This document shows positions 26,846 to 38,800 of a stretch of 64,000 nt of DNA, in pieces. A program made the translations under genes and the position numbers. This stretch comes from Chitinophaga dinghuensis (GTDB lineage: Bacteria; Bacteroidota; Bacteroidia; Chitinophagales; Chitinophagaceae), in NCBI RefSeq assembly GCF_003259435.1, contig NZ_QLMA01000007.1, forward strand, positions 466,173 to 530,172. Direction: 5' to 3'. How positions within the stretch are numbered: position 1 is the first letter of the stretch; each line of letters starts with the position of its first letter. The notes beneath the pieces were generated by a model. That model was not told the origin of the DNA and ran no database searches. It was given only the letters and a program-made list of their open reading frames with translations.

Positions 26846-29800
26846 ATGAAAGCGTTATTGCAAGTTATTGCTGCCTGCAGGGCAAAAGGGGTAAGCCTTA
26901 GCGTGGATGACACAGGAACAGGTCTGAAACTGAAGGGAAACATTGCTGCGCTGACGTCCGTGGAGAAAGAGACGCTGCGTAATCAAAAGGCAGCTGTCAT
27001 CAGTCTATTGCAGCAGGCAAAATCTGTCGCGGAAGAAGATATTCTTCCTGCAGCGCCACAGGCATCCTGGGAGCTGTCGTCCGCACAGCGGCGCATGTGG
27101 TTATTAAGTCAACTGGAAGAGGGCAGTGCCGCCTATAATATACCCGTTGTTAAGCTATTTGAAGGCACTTTGCGGCAGGATTGCTTGCAGCTTGCCTTCC
27201 TGCAACTCCTGGAACGACACGAAATACTGCGGGCGGTATTTCGGGAAGATGTCGCCGGAGAAGCAAAACAACATTTCCTTTCTGTTGAAGATGCGGCGTT
27301 TGTTATAGAAACACATGACCTCCGGGGCGTTGACAACAGTACCGCATGGGTTCACTCATTTGTATCACAACCTTTCCAACTGTCTGAAGGACCACTATTG
27401 CGGGCCTGCATCTGCGAGTTGTCGGACTCCCGGCGCATCTTCTGTCTGGTGATGCATCATATCATCAGCGATGGTTGGTCTCTTGATATTATCATCACAG
27501 AACTGATGCTGCTATACGTTGCTGCCTGCGAAGGCCGTACTGCTGATATGCCAGCATTGAGCATACAGTATAAAGACTATGCTACCTGGCAGCAACGCAA
27601 GATTGGTACTGCCGATTTTGATGCGCACCGCCTCTACTGGACTGATCTGTTCTCTGGGGAGCTGCCCGTTTTGTCTTTCCCCACTGATAAACCCCGCCCT
27701 ACCGTTAAAACCTATAAGGGAGGGATGGTATACAAACGTATCCCCGCGCATATTACCACCCGCCTGAAGTCCCTGCTGATAGCAGAAGACAGTACCCTGT
27801 TTGTTGGATTGTTATCTGCCGTTAACCTGTTGTTATTCCGCTACACCGGGCAGGATGATATTATCACTGGTACGCCTGTATCTGGGAGAAGTCGCACAGT
27901 ACTGGAAAATCAGGTGGGTCTATATCTCAATACGCTGGCACTGCGTACCCGGTTAAACAGTCAGGATGGATTCCTTTCATTACTGAGGCATGTGCGGCAA
28001 ATGACATTGGAATCATTCCGTCATCAGGATTATCCTTTTGACATGCTCACGGAAGAATTGCGGCTGGAATGGGATAGGAGCAGAAATCCGCTTTTCGATG
28101 TGATGATGATATTGAGAAATAATGCTGTGAGCCATAAGGAAGCGGAACAAAAACTGGCCGGACTGACCATCTGTGAATATGAGGGGGGACAGGAGACATT
28201 CAATAAATTCGACCTGAGCTTTAACTTCATGGAAATCGGCGATGAGATAGAAATGCTGGTTACCTATAACAGTGATATATATACGCCATCCACTGCCGAT
28301 AGAACAGGGAATCATCTGATACAGTTGCTGGATGCGGCTTTGATGACTCCTCACACTCCTATATCCTTACTATCTTATCTAACTGCCACCGAACAGGAAC
28401 AACTATTGGTGAGCTTTAATAATATGCAGGATGCCTGTACTGCCGATGAAACTATTGTAGATCTATTTGAAGAACAGGCGCTCAGAACACCCACAGCCAC
28501 AGCGGTGGTTTACAAGGAAGATACCTTATCCTACGCGGAATTAAACCGGCGCGCCACATTGGTGGCACAGCAGCTGCGCGGAAAATACCAGCTAGGGGAG
28601 AATGCACTGGTGGGAATTTTGTTGCATCGTTCCGCTGATATGATCGTTGCCATATTGGGGATATTAAAAGCCGGTGCTGCATATGTGCCTATAGATCCGG
28701 AATACCCGGTATCGAGAAAGGCTTTTATACTGAAGGATACACAGGTGAAAGTATTGTTGACAGCGGAAGATGCATTTGATGCTGCTATAGACTTTACCGG
28801 TGAGACTTTTTTTATCAGCGGGCTGCAGGCAGCAGTACAAGATATACCCGTTACGCTGTTGCGGCCGCAGCAAGAGTCGCTCGCCTATGTGATCTATACA
28901 TCCGGTTCCACTGGCGAGCCTAAAGGAGTGATGATCACGCACCGGTCCCTGATGGATTACTGCGATGGTATCAGGGCGGTAACGAATATAGATGCCTGCC
29001 GTACTTTCGGCCTGGTATCTACCATTGCCGCGGATCTGGGCAATACCGTATTATTTCCTGCATTGCTAACAGGTGGTGCATTACAGATATATGACAACGA
29101 TGCACTATTGACACCGGAGAAAATTTTTAACGGAGATCTTGACTGCATTAAAATAGTACCTTCTCACTGGATGGCATTACAGGAAGAATCCCATTGTTAT
29201 CTTCCTGCAAAGTGCCTGATATTCGGTGGAGAGCAACTGACTTCCAACGTGGTAAGCTTCATCAGCCGCGGAAATCCTACATGTGAAGTATACAATCACT
29301 ATGGACCTTCCGAAACTACCATTGGTAAATTACTGAAGCGGGTGGAACTGCGGGAGAGTGTAGTGCATGAGCCACTGGGTAAGCCTTTTTGCCGTTCCGC
29401 GTTCTATATTCTGAGTGAAGCGGGACAGTTGCAGCCTGTTGGTGTAGCCGGTGAAATCTGTATCAGTGGCGATGGCCTGGCTAAAGGCTATCTCAACAGA
29501 CCTGAACTGACTAACACCCGGTTTTTACCTAATCCCTTTATGGAAGGGGAAAGAATGTATAAAACCGGTGATGTGGGCCGCTGGTTGGAGAATGGTTGTA
29601 TAGAATTTATGGGTAGAACCGATGACCAGGTAAAGATCAGGGGATATCGTATTGAGTTGGGAGAAATAGAGGCCGCCATTCGCCGTCATGCTGATGTTCT
29701 GGCTGCTGTGGTATTGACTTTCGCCGGGAGCACAGGCGAAAAGCAGCTTGTAGCCTATATCGTGGATAACGATCGTCTGAGTATACCTGCGCTACAGCAC

Positions 29801-32800
29801 TGGTTGTCGACCTTGTTACCTGCTTATATGATACCGGCGCATTTTATCCGCATCCCTGCCATGCCGCTTACACTTAACGGAAAGATAGACAGGAAGCGGC
29901 TTCCGGCGCCGGAAGAAAATAATATTGTCTCTGCAATTGAATATATAGCGCCGCGTACAGCGCTCGAAGAGCAACTGGCAAATATCTGGCGTGGTTTACT
30001 GGATAAAGAAAAAATTAGTGTAAAAGATAATTTCTTTTTACTGGGAGGACACAGCCTGAAAGCTACGCGGCTGCTGAGCAGCATCCGCCGTGAGTTCCAG
30101 GTGGCGCTCCCGTTGAAGACTTTATTCCAGTATATGGTACTGGAAGAACAGGCGCAACTGATTGCTAATGCTGTTAAGGAAACACATCAACGTATTACAG
30201 CTGCTCCACTGCAGGAAGATTATCCGTTATCATCTGCTCAACGCCGTTTCTGGATATTGAGCCAGTTCCCGGATGCCGCTGCCGCCTACCATATGCCAGG
30301 CATCTATCAGTTGCAGGGCAAGGTGGATACTATGGCGTTGAATGCGGCATTCAAAGGTATGGTGGACCGTCATGAAATTCTGAGAACGGTATTCCGGGAA
30401 GATGCCAGTGGCAATATCCGCCAGATGATCAGGCCTGCGGAAGAAATTTTTCCCGGTATTGTTTATGAAGAAGTTGGGGAGATGCCATTGCAAGAACGCA
30501 TTACTGCTTTTGTGATGCAGGCTTTCAGCCTGACTGACGGCCCGCTGCTGAGGGTTGCACTGTATAACACGGCGCCAGATCACTTCGTCTTGGTATATGT
30601 GATGCACCATATCATCAGTGATGGCTGGTCCATGGGCTTATTGCTGAAAGAATTATTATCACGTTATTATAGTTTGCAGAGTGGCGCCGAGCCTGTGCCA
30701 CAGGCATTGTCCCTACAATATAAGGACTATGCCTGGTGGCAGCAACAGCAGTTGCAGCACTCCATGACCTCAGCTCGCGCCTTTTGGATGGAGCAATTGT
30801 CGGGAGAGTTGCCCGTAATAAATCTTCCAACAGACCGCTTGCGCCCTGCTATTAAAACCTATCAGGGGAGTGTAGTGAACAAACGTATACCTGCTGCATT
30901 GTTACAAAAGCTGAAAGGTACCGTAGCAATGCATGACGCCACTTTGTTCATGGGATTGCTTTCTGCGGTGTATACTTTATTGTACCGATATACCGGGCAG
31001 CAGGATGTCATTACTGGCAGTCCTGTAGCTGGCCGGGAACATGCTGATCTGGAGGATCAGCTAGGGTTATACCTGAATACGCTGGCTTTGCGTGTGCAAC
31101 TGGACGGACAGGGCAGCTACCTGGAACTGTTGCAGACTGTGCGTCGGATCACACTTGATGCTTACTCACATCAATCGTATCCCTTTGAGGAACTGGTGAA
31201 TGACTTGAAACTGCCCGCAGATCTGAGTCGTAGCCCCCTCTTTGACGTAATGGTAATCCTGCAGAATACAGGCAGTCATCGTATTATGGCGCCAGAGATG
31301 CTGGGCGGCGTTAGCATTAGTCAGTGGGATGGCGATGCAGGTGTACGCAGCAAATTTGATCTTACCTTCAGCTTTGCAGAGGTAGGGCAGGAATTGGACC
31401 TGTATCTGGAATACAATACTGATATTTTTGATCACACCACTATACAACAGCTGGCCTTACACTTCATACAGTTGTTGGATGCGTTATTGCATGCACCACA
31501 TGCCCGGATTGACCTGATAGATTATCTCTCCGCAGCAGAGAAGAAAATACTCACCATCACGTTCAATGATACCCGTGTTGATTATCCTGCACATACCTCG
31601 ATATTACAACTGTTGGAAAAACAGGCGGCCACAACACCTGATGCAGTAGCGCTTTCTTGTGGCGACAGTATGCTGACCTACCGGGAGTTACATGAGACCA
31701 GCAACAGGTTTGCCGCATTCCTGCACCAGCATTACCGACTGACGGCCGGTGATCTCGCTGCTGTGATGCTATCTCGTGATGAATGGCTGATCATTGCCTT
31801 GCTGGGCGTATTGAAAACAGGTGCGGCCTATGTACCCTTGGACCCAGATTATCCGGAAGAACGCATCCGTTACATGATGGAAGATAGTCGTTCTCTGGTG
31901 TTGATCGATGCCGATGTGATAGCAGCATTCCGTGCTGTCGCAAATACCTTTAGTGCCGCGGAACATTCCGTAGTACCCGCCTCAGATGATCCTGCCTACT
32001 TGATCTATACATCCGGATCTACCGGTAAGCCCAAGGGTGTAGTGATTACTCACCTTAACGTCTATACGTTTATCTGCTGGTGCCTGGAAGAGTTTGCGCT
32101 AGATGAAGCTGATGTGGTGCTAGGCGTTACCTCCGTATGTTTTGATCTTTCCATCTTTGAAATATTTTATACCCTTTCCAGTGGCAAACGATTACTGTTG
32201 CTACCGAACGCCTTGTCTGTTCCTGGTTGTATGGATACGGAAGAACGACTGTTGCTGAATACAGTACCTGGCGTAGTGGGGCAATTGCTGGCTGCAGGCA
32301 CAGATCTTCGCGCAGTGAAAGTGCTGAATATGGCGGGAGAAACCCTGCCAGCATCTGTAGCATTTGCAGATAGCCTACGGCAGATGACAGTACGGAATCT
32401 TTATGGTCCCTCCGAAGATACTACTTATAGCACCGTTTTTCGTATTGGAGCCGATCAACGTATTCTCATTGGCCGGCCTATTGCCAATACTTCCGTATTT
32501 ATCGTTAGTGCAGCAGGCGCCTTGCAGCCGATAGGCGTTATAGGCGAAATATGTATTAGTGGCGATGGCCTGGCAAAGGGATATTTGTATCGTCCGGAAC
32601 TGACGGCAGAGAAATTTGTTCCCAATCCTTTCTTACCTGGCCAGCGCATGTATAAAACAGGTGATCTGGGCCGCTGGCTCCCTGACGGTAATCTGGAATT
32701 TGCCGGCAGAAAAGATGACCAGGTGAAGATACGTGGTTATCGTATAGAGCCGGGAGAAATCGCCACAGCAATCCGCAAATATCCAGGTGTGGAATCGGCT

Positions 32801-35800
32801 GTTGTGGCGCCCCGTACCAATAGCCAGGGAGAGAAATTTCTAGCTGCCTATCTGGTCAGTGATAACCCTGTAGATACACAAGCCTTGCAGACCTATCTGG
32901 CAAAGTTGCTGCCGCATTATATGGTGCCCGGTTGTTACATGCAACTGGATACAATGCCGATGACGCTGAATGGAAAAATTGACAAGAAACGTCTGCCTGC
33001 AGTGGAGGAAGAAAACAGGACGGCAATTGCTTTTGAAGCCCCTAGAACCATAGTGGAGAAACAGCTGGCAGAAATATGGCATGTGTTGTTGGAAACAGGG
33101 AATATAGGATTGAAAGATAATTTCTTCCTGCATGGCGGTCACTCTCTAAAAGTAATTCGGCTACAGAGCCAGATACACAAAGCATTTCAGGTACGATTGG
33201 ATGTACCTGCACTTTTTCGGCATGCTACGTTGGAAGAACAGGCCAGGTTGATAGCCGCTGCTGCACAGCAAAACTATCAGACCATTACCCCTCTGGAGGA
33301 ACAGGAAGACTACCTGCTCTCCTCTGCACAACGTCGCTTCTGGGTACTGGGCCAGTTCCCGGAAGCCGGGGCTGCTTATCATATGTCGGGCATTTATGAG
33401 CTGGACGGAGAGCCTGATATAGCAGCGCTGAATCACGCTTTTGCAGCGCTCATTAACAGATATGAAATACTGAGAAGTATTTTCCGCGAACGTGAGGACG
33501 GTGAAGTGAGACAAGTTATACAATCCGCAGATCGTGTATTCAGGGGAATTCCCGTTATCGAAATGGAACATCAGGATGAGGAGGCTTTAGCTGCGGCCAT
33601 TGCGAAGGAAGTGAACCGCCCCTTTGATCTCAGCGCTGGTCCTCTGTTGCGGACGGCATTATATCATACGAGAGATGAAAAATATGTCCTGGTTTATGTA
33701 ATGCATCACATCATCAGCGATGGCTGGTCTGTGGGTATTATGCTAAGAGAATTGATCTTGCTGTATAACAGTTTTCGTACGGGTGTCGGCGTAGCGTTAT
33801 CTCCCCTGAAACTACAATACCGGGACTATGCGGCATGGCAACAATCACGGCTACACGAAGAAATAGGGGCAGACCGCAACTGGTGGATGCAACAGCTTTC
33901 AGGTTCGCTGCCTGTGCTGGAAATGCCGGTGGATGCGCCTCGCCCTGCCCTTAAAACTTATAACGGCGGGGGCGTTGCGATGGCTATTGAGGCGGAAGTG
34001 CTACAACAACTGAAAGCAGCCGGAGGCAAGGAAGGAAATACGCTGTTCATGCAATTGCTGACGGCAGTGTATGTATTGCTGCACCGTTACAGCGGCCAGG
34101 AAGATATTATCATTGGCAGCCCTGTTGCTGGGAGAAACCATGCAGACCTGGAAGGGCAGCTGGGGCTTTTCCTCAACACCCTGCCGCTGCGCATGCAGGT
34201 GAATCCAACACTCAGCTTCCATGAGCTCCTGGAGCAGGTACGCCTGCTTACCCTGGAGGCCTTTGCACACCAGCAATATCCTTTCGAGGAATTATTGGAC
34301 GACCTGCAACTGGCGCCGGACCTGAGTCGCAGTCCTCTGTTTGATGTAATGCTGGTACTGCAGAATAATGAAAACGGTTTTATGAATGACCGTTTGCAGG
34401 CAGGGGATATTAGCATCAGCGCGTATCGTACCCGCGCCGTGACTAAAAGCAGGTTTGATCTCACCTTCAGCTTCGTGGAAGTGAACGGAGCATTGCAAGC
34501 ACATTTGGAATATAATTCAGACATATGGCATGTGGCTACAGCAGAGCGGATCATGGCGCATCTCTACCGGATTATAACCTGTATGGCCACTGCGCCAGAC
34601 AGTATCATCGGAAGAATGGAGCTGCTGTCTGCAGTAGAAACGGAACAACAGCTACAACAGTTTAATCAGACTATTACTCCTTATCCTGCAGATGCCACTA
34701 TCTCTCAGCTATTCGCTTTTCAGGCAACTGCGAAACCGGATCATATAGCGTTGTCGTGCAATGGTACCTCGCTGACCTATGCCGCATTAAATATACTGGC
34801 CAATAGGTTTGCACATTTCCTGCTATCCTTGCAGGAGTTTGGAAAGAATAGCGTGGTCGCCATACAGCTTGATAAAGGTATTCCCATGATGACGGCCATA
34901 CTGGGCGTACTGAAGTGCGGTGCTGCCTATATGCCTGTAGATCCTACATTTCCGCAGGAACGGGTGAACTATATGATGGCCGACAGTGGTTGTAGTTTGC
35001 TGATAACGGAGGACATGATGACCGCATTTGAGGAGCAAAAGATGATGTATGACAGCCATCATCCTGTCAATACAGCTGCAGCGCAGGATGTAGCGTATGT
35101 TATGTATACTTCCGGTTCCACTGGTAAGCCGAAAGGCGTCATGGTGGAACATCGCAGCGTGTTGCGATTGGTAAAGGGGCAGCAGTATGTGCGTTTACAT
35201 GATAGGGATGTGTTGCTATCCACTGGCGCAGTAGCCTTCGATGCGACCACATTTGAATACTGGGGCATGTTACTGAATGGGGGCCGCCTGGTGCTTTGTC
35301 CGCAGGATACTTTATCGGATACAACGTACCTGTTACACCTTATCCGTACCGAAGGCGTTACCATGATGTGGTTCACTGCCGGCTGGTTCCATCAACTGAT
35401 AGAATATAATATCGATATTTTTAGTGGTCTGAAAACTGTACTGGCAGGGGGCGACAGACTTTCTCCTCTGCATGTGGGTAAACTCCTGCATGCGTATCCG
35501 TCCCTGGAAATTATTAACGGTTACGGGCCTACGGAAAATACGACCTTCTCTCTTACCTGCCGGATGACTGGAGATATGAAGGATATTCCCATCGGCAGGC
35601 CTATCAGCAATTCCACCGTTTATATCCTGGATGATCATCATGCGTTGTTGCCGCTGGGCGCAACGGGAGAAATATGTGTAGGAGGCGACGGCCTGGCCCG
35701 CGGATATATTGCTTCGCCGGAGCTGACAGCTACCAGATTTATTCCACACCCTTTCCTGCCAGGAGAGCGTATATATAAAACCGGCGATCTGGGGAAATGG

Positions 35801-38800
35801 CTGCCTGACGGGAATGTCTGCTTCCTGGGTCGTAAAGATGACCAGGTGAAGATCCGTGGCTATCGTATAGAACCAGGAGAGATCGAAAACGCGCTGACCG
35901 CCTATCCGCAGGTAGAAGCTGCCCTGGTAATGCCCGTGACGGATGCTGCCGGAGACAAAATGCTGGTTGCTTATCTGGCTGGTGATGCCCGCATTAGTCG
36001 GGATGAACTGCATCAATACCTGGGTAACCTGTTACCATCCTTTATGCTGCCGGACCATTATGTGTTCCTGGAGCAATTTCCGCTTACCGCGAATGGTAAA
36101 GTAGACAGGCACGCGTTACCACTTCCAGACCAGGAAGCTGCTGCCGGAAAAACCTATGTCGCACCAAGAAATGTTACGGAAGAAAAATTGCAAGGCGTAT
36201 GGCAGGAGGTGCTAGGCAGAGAAGTTATCAGTGTAACGGACGATTTCTTTTTATCAGGAGGGCACAGCCTGAAGGCCAACCGCCTGATTCTTAGGATCTA
36301 CAAAGCTTTCGGGGTAAAGATGACGATAAAGGAATTATTTGCTCACCCGAAATTATCAGAGCAGGCAGTATGGATAGATCATGCGCAAGGCACTGGATTC
36401 AGTGGTATACCCCGTGCACCGCATCAGGAAGACTATCCGCTTTCCGCCGCACAGCGCCGCATTTGGGTACTCAGTCGTTTCGATGAAGCCAATATCGCCT
36501 ATAACGTTCCATTCGCCTGTGTACTGGAAGGAGAGCTGGATGAAGCAGCACTGATAGCTGCGCTGAATAAGCTTACAGAAAAACATGAGAGTCTGCGTAC
36601 CGTATTCCGTGAAAACGCGGATGGGCTGGTACGCCAGGTAGTGCTGCCAGCGGAACAAGCCATAGTGTATCCTGAATACCGGGATATGCGTGGAAATGCC
36701 GCGGAGGCTTCATTGCAAGCGGCGGCCAAAGTAGCAGTTCCATTTGATCTTGCGCAGGGACCGTTGCAACGCGTTTATCTCTGGCAGTTGGAAAATAATA
36801 AATGGTTGCTATTGTATGTAACGCATCACATCATTAGCGATGGCTGGTCAATGAATGTATGGATAAAAGAATTATTTGAACAATACAGGCAACATGGTCA
36901 TCGGCCGGAACAACCGGCACTGCTGCCTTTACAATATAAAGACTACGCGGTATGGCAGCAAAAACAGCTGGACCAGACTGCCGGTGAGGCCAGCCGCCAA
37001 TACTGGCTGGATCAGTTCTCCGGGGATATTCCGGTGCTGGATTTTCCATCGGATAAAATCCGCCCGTCGGTGAAAACGTATCGCGGAGCAATCGTAAACA
37101 CGATGATCCCCGTTGAATGTGTAATGCGCCTGGAAGCATTATGCCTCGAACATGGCGCAACGTTATTCATGGGTATCACAGCGATAGTAAATGCGTTGTT
37201 ATACCGTTATACCGGCCAGGAAGATATTATCCTCGGCACACCTGTTGCAGGACGCCTGCATACCGACCTGGAAGAACAGATTGGATGCTATATCAACACG
37301 CTGGCATTACGCACGCAGTTCAGCGGCACAGCAAGTTTTACCACCCTGCTTACACAGGTAGTGAATACCACGCTGGCGGCCCTTGAACACCAGGATTATC
37401 CTTTCGATGAGCTGGTGAATAATCTTCCGCTGCGTCACGACATGGGACGCAATGCGTTGTTTGATGTGATGGTAACGTTGAATAATACAACAGATGCTGC
37501 CGCGGCGCCGGCAACCCCTTTGCTGCGCATTATTCCATACAATGACAACAGCCTGCTGCCAGGTAATAAATTTGACCTCACATTCAGTTTTGTACAAGAT
37601 GTTGCAGGAGCATTGCAGGTAGGTATAGTATACAATACTGATTTGTATACCACCGAATTGATAACGGCGCTGGCGTTCCATCTGGAACAGCTAACACAGG
37701 CTGCTGTTGCCTCTCCGGACACCGCAGTGGCCATGATGGACATGTTGTCTTCCGAAGAAAAAAATAAAGTGGCCTTTACCTTCAACGGGAACCATCGCGA
37801 TTATCCTGTCGGTAGCAGCATTGTGAGCATGTTTCAGGAACAGGTCGCAGTTGCAGGAAAACAGCCGGCATTACTATTCGGAGATAACAGCATGAGCTAT
37901 GATACGCTGAATACGTATGCCAACAGAATGGCCGCTTATCTCCGTGAAAACTTTCACATCGGGAAAGGACATATGGTAGGTATAAACCTACCCCGGAATG
38001 AATGGCTGATCATCGCCGTTCTGGGAGTGCTGAAGACCGGTGCTGCCTATGTACCACTGGACCCCGCCTATCCTGAAGAAAGGATTGCCTACATTTTGGA
38101 AGACAGTCAATGTGCACTCGTACTGAATGAATCAGCCATGCTGGCATTCACAGAAACAGCGGAGACGTACAGCGGACAGAATCCTTTGCAGTTGCCTGAT
38201 GCCGGAGATCTGGCTTACCTTATTTATACGTCAGGTTCTACAGGAAAACCTAAAGGTGTAATGATTGAACACCGGAATGCCTATGCTTTCATCTGCTGGT
38301 GCCTGGAAGAATTTGACAGCAGTGCTTTTGATACCGTATTCGGCGTTACTTCCATCTGTTTTGATCTTTCTGTTTTTGAAATTTTCTATACGCTCATTTG
38401 CGGCAAAAAATTACGCATACTGGATAATGCATTATCTATTCCTGCATGGTTACGCACCACAGAACGTATCCTGCTGAATACCGTGCCAGGCGTAGTAGCC
38501 GGACTGCTAAGTGAAAATATTGATCTCAGTGCGGTGTCGTTACTGAATGTAGCCGGAGAGCCTGTTCCGCCGCACTTCCTGCAGGATGTTCAGTTGAAAC
38601 GTATGCAGGTTAGAAACTTGTATGGCCCCTCAGAAGATACCACCTACAGTACCATTTACCGCTTGGACAACGCCAATCGCGTACTGATAGGGAAGCCCAT
38701 CTCCAATACATCTGTGCATATACTCAATGCTGCAGGACAACTGCAACCAGTAGGCGTGAGAGGCGAAATCTGCATCAGCGGCGCCGGGCTGGCCAGGGGA

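Noticed and set aside
35333..36016. 227-codon minus-strand frame inside NRPS 2, and many similar frames inside all NRPS genes
   Set aside because: They lie opposite strongly coding NRPS sequence with clear domain motifs, have no family motifs and no own start context.
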